64,000 bases of DNA from Petunia secreta (GCA_029990175.1 JARKIP010000035.1:38950001-39014000); one strand, 5' to 3'. Positions 22,256-33,593 are shown, counted from the first letter of the stretch. Notes: generated from the sequence alone by a model not told the origin. Translations and numbers: made by a program.

Positions 22256-24989
22256 CTACAATTGTTTCTATGCGTGGAATGATTTCCTGTTCTCCAATTA
22301 AGAAGAAGGAGACTACTCCTCCTCCTAGTAAACAGCCTCCTGGGAAGAGGAGAATTATATTGGAGGACGAAGAGGAGGAGTCCCTAGACTATGATGTAAA
22401 TGTAGGGCCACAAGAAGATGTGAGTGGGCTAGATGATGGTAATTTATCAGAGGAAATAGAAGCACTATTTTGTGATGATGAGTGGGATGAAGAGGGAAAT
22501 AAAAAAGAGAGCCTTTTAAATATGAAGAAGAAAAAGAGGAGGTGGGAAGGCTTGTAAATAATCTTGCTGGAGAATTTGCAGGAGTTGTAAATATTCAAGA
22601 AGTAGATGGTGTAGAAAAAGTTATAGAGGTTGTAGATGTTCAAGATGGTGAAGGAGGTAGGAATGGTAGGGAAGAAGAAGAGGTTGAGAGAAGCGAAGGA
22701 GAAGGTCGGAGCAAGTTCGTAGACGACGTGGGAGCTGATTCTCCAGAGCCACCAAGAGAGGTATAGTTGTTGTCTAGAACGTATATGAAGTTGTTCTTCA
22801 CTTTACATTATGATGTTCAATATTTTATTATGTGATATGAGAACATTCGCTTACATGATTAGAACATCATTAAAAATGTTTAAAGTAATTTTTTGTAGTT
22901 CCTTATAACATCTCAAGGGATGTTTTATGCATCTGATATTATGTTCTTGCTACCGTGGTAATTCCTTAAACTAACAAATTTCAAAACATTGTGCAGCCTG
23001 AGTACATTACCAGTGTCATTCCACCAATGGTGTTGAAGACTTACTTGGATGATCATGAGCATTTTCAATCCAAGATAACTGTCCGTTCGTCACTTATTGC
23101 TATTAATGTTAAGAACATCTTTTCAGATGTTCGATCACGACAGATATGATGTTCCATTTGCACTGATGTTCCACTCTTTGTGATGTGAAGGTTTATTTCT
23201 CTTATACATTGTATTCTTAACAAATATTTATGGTATGTAGGTGGTGCACCCTTTCATTGACCCTATCGATGCAGAGCTGGAAGATGATATCTTTAAGAAT
23301 ATTGAGACGTTTGTTGATGGGGACGATGAGGTAATTGATAAGCTTGTTATGATGTTGGAGGGGGCTAGCTCGATAGTTGATGGTGATCGAGTGAAAGTTT
23401 TTAGGAATTGCCCCAGGACCCCTCCAAGAGAGGTAATTGATGGTCCAATAGAAGGACAAGTTGGTCAAGAATTTGGTAGTGGAGGAGTTGGTAGATGTGA
23501 AACACAAGTTGGTGATGAGATTGGTGGTAGGGCTGGTCGTTTTACTGGTTGTCTTTTTAGTGGTAGGGGTTTGTTTGTAGTTGGAGAAAGCTCTAGGAGG
23601 AGAGAATCTGAGAATGTGCAGCCTAGTGTCTGCAGTTGCAAGTGTCACGACTGCCTTCAATGGCGACAGGGAGTGGATCAGAAGCTTGATGCGATCCAGC
23701 TGTCCCTTACTAATTTTGTAGCGTCGTCGTCAAAGAAGGAGAAGCAGCAGCAGTGACCAAAGAGGTATATTTTGTAGTCCAAGATGCTCTAGGCAAAGAA
23801 GAACCGAGGAAAGAAGAAAATGATTGCAGCCAGAATGGCAAGGTTAGTAAAACATCCAATTAGGTGTGTTGAACATCAGTGTGACGTTCTTCTATTAAAT
23901 CTAGAGATTTTTTCAGATATTATTATTATTATTTTTTTTTTGAAAATTTAGAGAGAGAACTCAAGTCAGGCTCCAAGAGAGATTGCCAGTGACACTGTAC
24001 AAGGCACTAGACATTCACAAGAAAGCTGCATTTGACACTTTCATGGAGGAGAAGAAGGAAGAAAAGACCTTGTTCCTGTGTCACGAGTTTAATTACTTGG
24101 ATTTTATGGACTTCCTGGACATGAAAGAGTGAATGTAGGATAGTATAAGTGCATCTCTTTACTTCTATTTTTTTGTTATTGTTTGATTTTTATCGAAGAA
24201 CGAACATTTTTTGCGCTATTCTGAACCTGATGGTCGTATGTTCGTTGAACATTCGACTGGCTGGTCCAAACATCAAATAGTATGTGTCGATATAGTTTTA
24301 TTCACAACTTCTATTTTGTTTTATTCTGCAGTTTATGGATGAGTGCTTGGCCTTGATGCGTGTGAGGCATAAGGCTTACCCCAGGCATTATGATAGCTCT
24401 AATCTTATCCTCGATCTTTCATTCTTGACCAACTTGTGCGAACAATACAATGCGGCCGAAGAGGAAGCGAGGGGTTTTGATGTCAGCCTTGACAAATGAC
24501 TAGCAGGATATAAGTTTGAGGATATATTCATTGATTATACTAGAGGTAAGTCTCCATATCTGGGTGGAAGGAAGTGGAATGGTGTGAACTCTTTGCTGTG
24601 TTTAACATTGAAAGCACGCATTATGTTACATGCATCTTCTATTTAGAGTAGGTAAGGATCGATGTCTACGACTGCAATATGGGGTGTATAATGAAGACCA
24701 CTTTTATTCAATAATGGGACCAGTAATGTGCATGTTCCCAATATACATCCGGTAGTCGGGGAAATTCAACCACCTCCCTCCTGAAATCCTCAGTATGGAA
24801 ATGTGGCCGTATGAGCGCATCCAAGGCCTTCCAAGGAATTTGACTGGCACTGCATGTGGAGCGTATGCCATCATGTTCCTCGAATATTTGTTGACCAACA
24901 CCCCGATGGATTTGCTGTGTGACAATGTGATAGAAGACTATCTAGTTCAATTTGCTGTGGAAATATTCCATGGCAAATTAGTCCCTTAG
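22256..24989 (+). pseudogene. MULE-borne Ulp1-like (C48) cysteine protease gene, decayed
   Basis: ATG at 22270. Pieces in order: an acidic, lysine-rich N-terminus (22270-22766, one frameshift near 22500), an exon after TATGTAG at 23241 with CSCKCHDCLQWRQGVD and a short helix, YKALDIHKKAAFDTFMEEKK (near 24000), then the protease domain. The catalytic triad of Ulp1/SENP proteases can be placed: His in THYVTC (24619-24621), Asp in VYDCN (24670-24672), Cys in TGTACGAYAIMFLEYLL (24855-24857), where A-C replaces the usual D-C. A TAG at 24649 and a frameshift before the Cys disable it. Ulp1 proteases cleave SUMO or related conjugates; plant MULEs of the Kaonashi type are known to carry such domains. 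The MuDR transposase at 51.3-53.9 kb fits that origin. Confidence 0.7.
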
Positions 24990-25514
24990 TATGGGTTGTA
25001 AAATTTGGATAATTATGTTTTTGTTTTTGATGGGTGCAATATTTGAATGATTACCCTTTTGTTTTGTTTTTCTTTTTTTTTTTTTTTTGATGATATCTAT
25101 GGCAAATGATGAATATTGATTTTCATTACACTGAACATCGCGTTTACATTATTAGAACATCTGTATGATGATCAGATTGACTTAAAAATATTAAAAATAA
25201 CAGACTAGTGGAACAACATTAGTTATTTTCGGAACATTAAGTTGCACGTTCAAATAGTTTTTTAAATATATTTTTGGTTTAACTTAATGGATATTTGATG
25301 TTCAATAACTAGTAAATAGGGAAATAACAACAGATGTTCTGAACACTAAAGTTTATACATTGATAATCAAGAACCAGGCAAAAACATTCTTGATTGTTCA
25401 AAGATTCAATGCTTTACAAAAGTATGCTAATTATATTAGCATTTAAGACATTACTTACTTAATAAACAGTCATATTAACATCCTGGTCAGAAACCCAAAA
25501 TAAGTGTTTACACT
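24990..25514. other. Spacer with copy 1 of a MULE repeat
   Basis: 25131-25262 resembles 27006-27152 and 51114-51262 (TGAACATCGCGTTTACATTA, AGAACATCTGTATGATGATC). Several GAACAT/ATGTTC hexamers. No ORF. Confidence 0.6.
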
Positions 25515-25990
25515 TCAACGCAATGCAGTCCCTTCTTGTTTCAAGGTTGCTATCTGGAGCATGGTCTTTATCCTATTTATTTCTTTGTTCATCTTTTTGA
25601 CGTCCCTTTTGTAGTATTCGAAGGATTCCTCAAATTTGAACTTCCAACCCCAAATTTGAGCCCGAAGTTGTTCCAAAATATCATTTGCCCGTACTTCTTG
25701 TGGTGCACCTGGTCCTGCAGAAGTGTTTTGACTTGTTCTTCCTCCTCTTAGCTTGGCTGATCCTCTTCCCATTTTTACTTATTTTTTTGCTTGGCTGATC
25801 CTCTTCCCGTTCTTCCTTCTTTTTTCTTGGCTGATCCTCTTCCCGTTCTTCCTTCTTTTTTCTTGGCTTCTCCTCTTCCCGTGGTTGCTCCTTTTGGCGT
25901 GGATGCTACTCTTGACGTGGATGCTTTTGTATTGGTTGCTCCTGTTCTTGTAGTGGTAGCAACTATTGAGGAGGAAGTTCGGCGAATCAT
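25515..25990 (-). pseudogene. Mini coiled-coil gene 1
   Basis: ATG at 25990-25988, TATA box TATAAATA on the minus strand at 26063-26070. The N-terminal half is basic, with a repeated GRTGRGSAKKKE motif from tandem ~38-bp DNA units; a frameshift inside these repeats (about 25775) separates it from an 85-codon frame that ends in a predicted coiled coil (EQLRAQIWGWKFKFEESFEY ... NRIKTMLQ). The IKTML core aligns with IKRML, IERML and IARVL of the three other mini-genes. No known domain. It is divergent from the gene at 26570. Confidence 0.5.
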
Positions 25991-26062
25991 TTTGTTATAT
26001 ATTTTTTTTTTGATTGAAGATTATAGCTGTTGTTGTATAGTTTTTTGAATGGTTTGATCGAG

Positions 26063-26070
26063 TATTTATA
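26063..26070 (-). promoter_or_regulatory. TATA box of mini-gene 1
   Basis: Minus-strand TATAAATA (context CCTATAAATACTC) about 73 bp upstream of the ATG. Confidence 0.5.
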
Positions 26071-26503
26071 GGAGAAAAAGAGGTAACCGACTTAAGTGTA
26101 TTGTAGCCACTTGCCAACACTAGTTGTTATGTATTTTTTCCATTTTTTGAGGTAACGCATTCGTTGTTTGCTTCAGATTTGAATTGAAGGGGCTAGTCGT
26201 TAAGACATTGTACGATGATTAGTTTAAAAAATAATAGACTATTGGAACGGTATAAGTAATTTTCAAACAGTAATAATAGAACATTTGTATGATGATCAAT
26301 TTGAATTATAAACGTCAAAAATCAATAGACTAATGAAACGAGTATACGATGATTCATATCGTCTTGAAGATGTTCTGACTTCCTCGGCAAGGATTAGGCA
26401 CCTCCTGGTCACAATTAAAATACGTGTACTAACCCCAACAATTCAATATGAATAGGCACCTCTTCAAATCATCACATATGCAACCGAAAAGGCACCAAGC
26501 CTC

Positions 26504-26510
26504 TATAAAT
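26504..26510 (+). promoter_or_regulatory. TATA box of mini-gene 2
   Basis: TATAAAT in CCTCTATAAATG, about 66 bp before the ATG at 26570. The likely leader is short and CAA-rich. Confidence 0.5.
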
Positions 26511-26569
26511 GTAAAACATCTGCACAACAACTGGGACAACAACAACAGCAAGAAGGCGAAACAACAACA

Positions 26570-26830
26570 ATGCCTCGCAAGAGTAAGGCACCCAAGAGCA
26601 CTAAACATGATAGTGAAGTGCCAAGTGATTGTAGGTTCACTGAAATCGATCATGCCCGTGAAGATATTGCATCCTTGGCCTCAGATGTTGATCAGTTGGC
26701 AGTATATATAGGAAATGTAGAGGATCAAGTGACACGATTAAGGACTAGATTCGATGAATTTCATGAGGATATGAATCTTATTAAGCGTATGCTTCGTGGT
26801 ATTCAAGCTGAACTCAAGATTGACCACTAG
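26570..26830 (+). CDS. Mini coiled-coil gene 2 (86 aa)
   Basis: Intact ORF with ATG at 26570. A basic N-terminus (MPRKSKAPKSTKH) is followed by a heptad-type helix from about residue 28 to 83 containing LASDVDQLAVYIGNVEDQV and NLIKRMLRGIQAEL. No cysteines that suggest a zinc site, no signal peptide, no membrane segment. It shares the I-x-R-M-L core and promoter layout with the other mini-genes and is divergent from mini-gene 1. The product is not recognised; a DNA- or protein-binding accessory of the MULE is a guess. The MULE repeat lies 3' of it (27006-27152). Confidence 0.6.
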   Translation: MPRKSKAPKSTKHDSEVPSDCRFTEIDHAREDIASLASDVDQLAVYIGNVEDQVTRLRTRFDEFHEDMNLIKRMLRGIQAELKIDH

Positions 26831-27005
26831 AACTACTCTTCACCACCATGTCCTCCAGCGGCACACATGTGAAATGAAGAAATAATCTCCTTTAAAGTCT
26901 AGTCATTTAATTTTCTGTTTGTTTTGAATGTCGTGTTTTGAAGTCTTGTCCTTTAATTTTCAGTACAATTTATGCATGTTTTGAATATTTATGAATATTT
27001 TTTTG

Positions 27006-27152
27006 CATTACAATGAACATCGCGTTTACATTATTTAGAACATCTATATGATGATCAATTTGAATTATATACTACAAAAATAATAGACTTTTGGAACGCC
27101 ATTGATAAATGCTCGAAACATTAAGTTAAACGTTAAAATATATAAATCTTAG
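27006..27152. repeat. MULE dispersed repeat, copy 3
   Basis: Nearly identical to 51114-51262 over about 140 bp; weaker copies at 25131-25262 and about 26268-26350. Confidence 0.75.
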
Positions 27153-27252
27153 TAGTACTAGATGAACAACAATTGGTATCAAATAAACCTAGCTACTATG
27201 AAACCAAAAAAAACTGCCCAAGACGATAAGAAATACATCTTCCAATGTTGCA

Positions 27253-27470
27253 ATTTAGCCTCTAACTTACTAATCTTCAATAAATTTGTTACAAGCCCCT
27301 AATTTGTCCACTTCCTTCACCAAATTGGCCCTTTCTTCACAAACATCATCCAGTGAAATTTTCAACTTATTTATAACCAATGTAGTAGGCTGGGGATACT
27401 CCTCATCACACCATTCTCAAAATCCACAATTGCTAATACCCTTGCGAGAACAAGTTGATCCTTGAGACAT
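27253..27470 (-). pseudogene. Mini-gene 3: GRF-type zinc-finger remnant with coiled coil
   Basis: ATG at 27470-27468 reads MSQGSTCSRKGISNCGF, then TGA, then EWCDEEYP and a helix (NKLKISLDDVCEERANLVKE) to a stop near 27253. NCGF-[stop]-EWCDEE resembles the end of a GRF zinc finger (CGFFxWxD), with the stop at the usual aromatic (TGG to TGA). The Cys-rich first half of a full GRF finger is missing. A TATATAAT box lies about 68 bp upstream. Such small GRF proteins are common in plant TE-rich DNA; the assignment rests on one motif. Confidence 0.4.
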
Positions 27471-27930
27471 GGTCTGGTACTTTGTTGGTTGAGTTAAAAA
27501 GAAGAAGAGGTAGAGGGGGTAGAAGACTTAAATTATATATGAGAGATGGGTAATAAGACCTAATTAATTGAATGGTTGGGGTTAGTCCATGTGTTTTAAG
27601 GTAATAATTCTGTCCGGAGCGGGTTAATAGAACGGGTTGGAATAGTGTAAGTTTTGGAGCAGGTCGCTCCACGTATTTAAAATGGGTTGCTCCACGTATT
27701 TTAGCATTAGAAAACCATATTTGGCACGTACAAGAGATTTTTCTAATATCTCTAAAAAAAATGTATCCGCTGTATTAGAGCTAATGCATCCATAACAAAC
27801 ACCAAAAGACATGCTTGGAACATGTAAGATTGAATTGTTTAAGATTGTGTGTATGTATTTTTGACAAAAAAAATGTATGTATTTATAGATAAGTTTTGAA
27901 ACCGTCATTTTTATTTTTTAAATTTCCTAA
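27471..27930. other. Spacer with a promoter fragment
   Basis: 27840-27900 on the minus strand (TTATCTATAAATACATACAT) resembles the promoter of mini-gene 4 (30560-30580) but leads into no long ORF; probably a truncated relative. Confidence 0.4.
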
Positions 27931-28680
27931 TATTAATGCAAAAAACATCTAATTACGAACATGAATTTCTTTGTTCAGTTCATAATAGGTGCCTAATTTA
28001 ATATGTATTATTCTAATCTTGAATATGATTGTAAAAGAAACTATAGAACATGACTAGATTAATAAGGCTTTATATTTAAGGTTAAATAATCATTATATAG
28101 ATTATCCACTTAGTTAAAACAACATATAATGAAATCCTCAATAACTTCATAATCACTTTCATTAGATATAACTAAGTCATCGCTTTCAATAGATATAGAT
28201 GAGTATTCACTCTAATAGAAATTTTATGAGTAAACACTTTCAATAGACATACTATTGAGTAATCACTTTAAATACACATACTATTGAGTAATCTCTTTGA
28301 ATAAACATAAATTTTCAAATATTATTGCAAAAAACATCTAATTTACGTCACGAACATGAGTTTGTATGTTCAGTTCATTATAGGTGCCTAATTTAATATG
28401 TAGTGTTCTAATCATTAATATGATTGTAAAAAGAAACTATATTATAAGACTAGATTAATAAGGCTTTATATTTAAGGTTAAATCATCATTACATAGATTA
28501 TCCAGTTAGTTAAAATAACATATAATGAAATCCTCAATAACTTAGTAATTGCTTTCATTAGATATAACTAAGTAATCGCTTTCAATAGATATAAATGAGT
28601 ATTCACTCTAATAGAAATTTTATGAGTAAACACTTTCAATAGACATATTATTGAGTAATCACTTTAAATACACATAAATG
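27931..28680. repeat. Tandem duplication, ~389-bp unit
   Basis: 27931-28315 and 28320-28680 are about 90% alike by eye (GCAAAAAACATCTAA, AGGTGCCTAATTTAATATGTA, AATAAGGCTTTATATTTAAG). Inside each unit are shorter repeats of ACTTTCAATAGACATA/TTGAGTAATC. Non-coding. Confidence 0.85.
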
Positions 28681-29170
28681 ATGTATCACAATCAATACTT
28701 GTATGATTTGAAGTCTTAGTTGTGGCAGATACACGAAGAATGTATGTAATTTATGAATAAAATTGTATATTTGTTCAAATCGATTAGTAATGTGTCTATC
28801 TAGTGGATATAATGTCCAATCTATGCTACAATTCATTAGAATATACTTCTTAACGATTAAAATTGTTAATTGAAGTAGAATCAACCCTAAACTCCTTATC
28901 CAAATAACTTAATAATTACATTTTGGTATAATTAACGACATATATTTTGGTTTACTTACACGTAGCATGTTTTGAAATCTTAATAAACTACTAAGTCATT
29001 GTTTATGCATTTCAAATGACCCTTATATTAGTATTTCTCAACTAATCCTTAATGGGACAGAAAGAACATCAGTATGGAGATTCAGAACAGGCTAACGACA
29101 TTCCGAAACTTTTCGAAGCTGGTTCAGAACAGGAGATTGGATGTTCTTAAAATGTTCGGAATTTTTGCGA
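28681..29170. other. Gene-free stretch
   Basis: AT-rich, no supported ORF; contains GAACAT and ATGTTC hexamers near 29066-29155. Confidence 0.5.
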
Positions 29171-29222
29171 TTTGGGGTTTGGGATTAGGGTTTGAGGTTC
29201 AGGGTTAGGGTTAGGGTTCAAA
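29171..29222. repeat. Short telomere-like G-rich block
   Basis: Degenerate (T)TTAGGG units: GGGATTAGGGTTTGAGG, then CAGGGTTAGGGTTAGGGTTC. Too short and impure for an active telomere. Confidence 0.6.
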
Positions 29223-29429
29223 CATCCTTTGTTATGTTCTAACCGTTAAAAAAATACTTTTTATTTTTGAGGAAACGCATTTCATTTTGAACGAACTACT
29301 TAATAGATAACTATGTTTGGCACGTTCAAAAGCACGTTCTAATATCTCATAAAGAAATGTACCCTCCGCTCTATTTTATACAAAAAGAGACTCTCGGGGA
29401 AGTCGGAACAAAAAAAAGGTGGGGCCTTA

Positions 29430-30060
29430 ATGACAAGCCCAAAAGTTAAGTTTTAATTAAAAATGCGGCTGATCGGTCTTATCAATTCCATCATTTCAAA
29501 CATCGAACACCCGCCCCTTTCTTCTGTTACACACTTCTCAAGTCTTCTTCTCGATTCTTCTATTTCATCGCCGGCCATCAGCATTTCTCCGGTAATATCT
29601 AAAGGTAAATTTTGTACTATATTGATGTTTTTTAAGTAAATCGGGGTTTATATTTTTTGCTATTTTGCTATTTCGATAAAGCTAGGGTTCTTACGCCTTC
29701 TTACTAGTTCTGGACTGAAATTCTCGTGAAAATCTCTGTTTTTGTTAATTTTTTTGTCAAATAGTGTTGTGTTGTTGTACAAATAGTGAAGCTTTTGCAT
29801 GTTTATGTTACTAACGATTTTATGACCATACTCCTTCTGCTATGTCAAACATCTTCATACAGTGCTCTGAATGTTTGTTAGGATGTTTCAAGTTGCTGAT
29901 GCATTTTAGATGGTTTTTTTAAAAATATATGCTAGCATGTTTATGTTAATAACGATGTCAAATATCTTCATATGGTGCTTGGAACGTGTGTTAGGATGTT
30001 TCAAGTTGCTGATTAAGTTTAGTCGTATTTTGTTAAAAGAAATTAGGTGTTCACTAATAA
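29430..30060 (+). repeat. Second copy of the Ulp1-gene promoter/5' UTR/intron (copy B)
   Basis: Matches 11990-12320 joined to 21755-21965 with element B removed, including the splice donor AAAG|GTAAATTTT. Downstream exons are absent; instead the sequence repeats the intron motif once more (29920-30030) and meets mini-gene 4 on the other strand. It serves as the empty-site reference for element B. Confidence 0.7.
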
Positions 30061-30124
30061 TATGTAGTGGAAGTATGATCAACTTAACACATAATCTGAT
30101 AGTTTTCATTCATAATTAAGGAAA

Positions 30125-30200
30125 CAAAATACATATACAAAAGTACTAGACATAATGCTTAAACAAAAGTACTAGATATAATGCTTAAACAAAAGTACTA
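30125..30200. repeat. Three tandem ~28-bp units
   Basis: ACAAAAGTACTAG(A)NATAATGCTTA repeated three times, at the 3' end of mini-gene 4. Confidence 0.8.
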
Positions 30201-30486
30201 GTTGTCAGCAATGGGAGAATTTGGAGGAGTATCAAACTGCTCCGGATTCATCCATTGTTGGAGAAGGAGTCCCAAAAGCATTCTTTCAATATGCTCCGTG
30301 CGCTGAATTAACACTTGCCTTATACTCCATATATCAGCATGTAAGCGGTCCATAGTATGGTTGATTGCAGTGATGTCAGTTTGTATACCAGCAATATCCC
30401 AGGCGATGTTTCCATAATATTCGTTATGGTCAGGTTGCATTGGGGCATAGGCCAATTAGCAACAACTTCGTTTTGGTTATTTTCCA
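30198..30486 (-). pseudogene. Mini coiled-coil gene 4
   Basis: ATG at 30486-30484 (MENNQNEVVAN), TATA box TATAAATA on the minus strand at 30568-30575. About ten codons in, a one-base shift is needed to enter the long frame (AYAPMQPDHNEYYGNIAWD, then a helix with HTMDRLHADIWSIRQVLIQR and EHIERMLLGLLLQQW). The C-terminus is polar (FDTPPNSPIADN). The IERML core and promoter spacing match mini-genes 1, 2 and 5. Before element D inserted, it was divergent from mini-gene 5 with about 340 bp between the ATGs. Confidence 0.5.
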
Positions 30487-30567
30487 TTTGTGTTTGTTGT
30501 TTATGAAGAAATTTTGATAATTCAAGTAGGAGGATAATTGTGTGTATGGCAGAACAAGAAAAGTATG

Positions 30568-30575
30568 TATTTATA
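30568..30575 (-). promoter_or_regulatory. TATA box of mini-gene 4
   Basis: Minus-strand TATAAATA (CATCTATAAATACAT) about 82 bp upstream of the ATG. Confidence 0.5.
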
Positions 30576-30845
30576 GATGAATTTAACATAAAAAAAACAC
30601 CAAAAAACATGCATGAACATTGAAAAGGCGTTCACTGTTCTCTAGAAAATGTATCTGGATTAATTAATGCCTCGTTTCGTATGCAGGTTTTGAGGGATGT
30701 TTTCTGATGAGACCCAAATCGAGCCAAGACACCTTTCCAACATGTATCAAGCTTGGAAGAGGCAAAGGATGCAAGGGCAAGAGCTTTGGAGATGAGTCAA
30801 GCATGTTTAGGCGATGGAGCACCGGTGCTCCACCCCACAGGCAGC

Positions 30846-30988
30846 CAGGCGCTCCGCCTAGGCAAAGCAGGCGCCCCGCCTGAGATACACTTGGCTCAGG
30901 CGCTTCGCCCAGTCCCCAGGCAGTCCGCCCAGCCCCCTCTACTGATCAACTTTGTGGGCGCTCCGCCCAAGAAACGAGCGCTCCGCCC
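30846..30988. repeat. GC-rich hairpin array in D's 5' LTR
   Basis: CAGGCGCTCCGCCTA, CAGGCGCCCCGCCTG, CAGGCGCTTCGCCCAG, GGGCGCTCCGCCC and GAGCGCTCCGCCC, ending about 120 bp before the TATA box. Confidence 0.85.
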
Positions 30989-31106
30989 GATTTCCTGAAG
31001 CACGGGATTTCAAGTGTAAAGTTACTATTTTGACCTTGCATGGTCTTTTAGCTTAAAGCCTAGCTTGTGGGCATTATAGACCTTTTACTTAATGCCTAGA
31101 AACCTC

Positions 31107-31115
31107 TATAAATAG
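31107..31115 (+). promoter_or_regulatory. TATA box of element D's 5' LTR
   Basis: TATAAATAG; the RNA would start roughly 30 bp downstream, within the LTR. Confidence 0.7.
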
Positions 31116-31431
31116 CTAGATAGCTTATTTTATTCCTTAGTCTATTTTGAATGATGAATTAACATTATAAAGAGGGATCTCTTTGGGTTTATGAAAACCA
31201 ATGTTTGTTTGGGATTTGTGTGCTTCTAGTGGATTCTAGTTGGACAACGACCCCGCCCCGACCATTCTACTTACGAGTCCTAGTTGGCTCGAGGGTATTT
31301 TCCTAGCGTAGGTGTTCTTGACATTCTCTCGGGGTGTAACGGAACAAGTTCTCCGTTGCTACTTGAGATTATTGATCGAGTTACGTCTTGTTCTCTATCT
31401 TTTACTTTTCCACGTTTGATTCTTATCAGTT

Positions 31432-31443
31432 TGGTATCAGAGC
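31432..31443 (+). other. PBS, initiator tRNA-Met (element D)
   Basis: TGGTATCAGAGC three bases after the LTR end. Confidence 0.93.
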
Positions 31444-32618
31444 AAGGTTCGGTATCGTTTCTACGAACCCCCGACCCTTGATTCTTCATGCTTAGGTTAG
31501 TTTCTTTAGGTTTCTTGTTGTTGAAGTTATTGAAAGAAGAAAATTACAAAAAAATTGAAAACTCAAAAATTCAAAATTTTGGTGTAACTTTTTGGTGTGT
31601 TCGATTCTTGAAGTGGGTGTTATAGAATCTTAATTCTTGTTGAAAACCCAACGTTTGGGTACCAAATTGTTTGGATTGGATTGGGTTGAAAATTTGAAAC
31701 CCCAATTATTGTTAAACCCTACCAAAACCTTGTTCTTGATGAATTTGAATTGATTTTGGGTTGTTTGATTATGGGGTTGTGGAATTTATTACCGGGGTTT
31801 GTTCTTCATTGCAAAACGAATAAATTGAAAAAAGAATCGTCTGATTTGGAGTTCGGTAACATCGATTTTGATGAATCGAAACCCACCTTGAACCTTGGAA
31901 ACCCTTGTTGAAAACCCCCAACTTGAAACTTTGAATCATGATTGTGCCTTGTTTGTTGGTTGTTTGGGTGTGAAATCTATTGGGGTTTGAAGGTTATATC
32001 AATATTCAATTTTGGGTACCTTGAATTTGTGCAAAAAATGTTGAAATCGGACCAAATTTTGGCTTGAAATTGAGCAAAATCGGAGTTGGAAAAGCAGGGG
32101 CCCGACCCCAGGCGCCCCCCGCCTAGCCCTAGGGCGCCCCACCTGACCCTCCCCCCCCCCCCCCCACACTGTTGGAAAACTTGAGGCGCTCCGCCCAAGC
32201 CCTGAAGGTGTTGTTTGGGTAGTTTTTCCTAGGTTTTCCTATTTCTTTGTTGTTTAAACTCTAATTAGTGCTTATCTAAGTAACTTTCCTACTTAATTAG
32301 CACTAATCCTTCATTGCTATAAGGTTATTCGTGCCTTAGTTGGAGTGTAGAACTCCAAGAAGATCCGTAGAATCCTTGACTCAAGTCCTTACTTTAAAGT
32401 GCTTATCGTAGATCGAGTCATATCAACTCTACTCACCCCGGAGTACAATTGGCTTGTGAATAGTTGGTTGAGTTGAGGATTGTTGTTCAACTACTTGAAG
32501 CTATTAGTATTCAAGTCCGAGTGAAATATCCACCACCGCTAAATGAGTGAACCGAGTGCTATACATGTGAGGGTATGTGTGAGGTGTTTTACTAACGTTT
32601 GTTGATTTTGCAGGCACA
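31444..32618 (+). other. 5' leader of element D
   Basis: No supported ORF. Hairpin array at 32108-32198, interrupted by a C homopolymer around 32150-32165. AT-rich otherwise, similar in layout to A and B. Confidence 0.75.
32108..32198. repeat. GC-rich hairpin array in D's leader
   Basis: CAGGCGCCCCCCGCCTAG, GGGCGCCCCACC and AGGCGCTCCGCCC, with a poly-C expansion between units. Confidence 0.75.
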
Positions 32619-33593
32619 ATGGCAAGTGAGGGAGATGATTTCATAAAGGGTGCCTTGGCTACTATCTTGTCCAAATTAGATAGTATGAGCCTAAGGATTG
32701 AAACTCTTGAAAGAGTAACCTCACGTGTCCAAGTTAAGCAAGGGACCCCGAGTGTCCAAGTAAAGCAAGGGACCCCGAGTGTCCAAGGCAAAGCCGGAGA
32801 AGGCACGAGTGGTTCAACCTTTACCCCAAAACAAGTTGCCGCGCTTCTTAAGCAACAAAGGTTGAGAGATGAACCTGATAGAAATGAACAAGTGTTGGGC
32901 AATCCCCAACGAGTAGGCATTCCCCACAATTTGGGCAATCCCCAAAGAAATATTCAACTTCCAAGACCCATTCGAAACGTTCTACCTCTTGAACAAGCTA
33001 GTGAAGACTACAAGCGGATGAGGGAATTGAGGGAAGTGGCTAAGGCTAGACCACCCATGGTACTTGAGCCCGAAGCCAACAAGCTTGTTGCCTTCCCATT
33101 ACAAGTTGAAAATGAGAGTCACTCCACTTCAAATGAGAGAAAAAATATAGAGAGAAGTGAGGGAGTGACCGGTGACAACCTAAGAGAGGAAAAAGGAGAG
33201 GATTTGAGAAGTGATGTGAGTGGATTGTCACCACCAACTACACTTGACCATGAGGTAAAATTGAGAGAGAAGAGAGGTGAGGAAAGAAAAATTGTGAGTG
33301 AGAGCACCCATTGTTCTAACAATTCTTCATCTTCTACTCTTTCTTGTGTTAGTTCTTGTGTAGGTACAAATGAAGACAGGCCATTGGAGCCTCAACCATG
33401 TGCTTGGAAGAAGAGCCAAGAGGAAGAAAATCTTCAATGTGAGCTTCATGAAGAAGGAGTTACACATGACACTTCAAGCCTTGTGAGTGATCAAGGAAGT
33501 ACTACAAATGTAAGTGTTGCTCCACCTTTTCATGAGCCTACTAGCTTCTTGTCTTGTGATGACTCAACACTAGTTGGTAGAATATGCCACTAG
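32619..33593 (+). pseudogene. Gag N-terminus fused to post-protease region (element D)
   Basis: ATG at 32619. The first ~125 residues (MASEGDDFIKGALATILSKL, a QGTPSVQ repeat, PKQVAALLKQQRL, IRNVLPLEQ) match A's gag start. Then an internal in-frame deletion joins directly to SEDYKRMRELREVAKARPP, removing the gag core, zinc knuckle and protease. An acidic, Ser/Glu-rich stretch follows. A frameshift near 33585 ends it (TLVGRICH-stop), and the tail continues in the next frame. Confidence 0.8.

Larger units (their letters stand above)
30705..31428 (+). repeat. 5' LTR of element D (724 bp)
   Basis: TGATGAGACCC to TTCTTATCA; TATAAATAG at 31107-31115; hairpin array 30846-30988. Confidence 0.95.

Noticed and set aside
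29171..29222. Interstitial telomere as a sign of chromosome fusion
   Set aside because: Only a few impure units; such short G-rich blocks are common in plant intergenic DNA.
30753..30998. 81-codon ORF, repeated at 49868-50113
   Set aside because: It is the hairpin array of D's LTRs read as protein; both copies lie in LTR U3 upstream of the TATA box.
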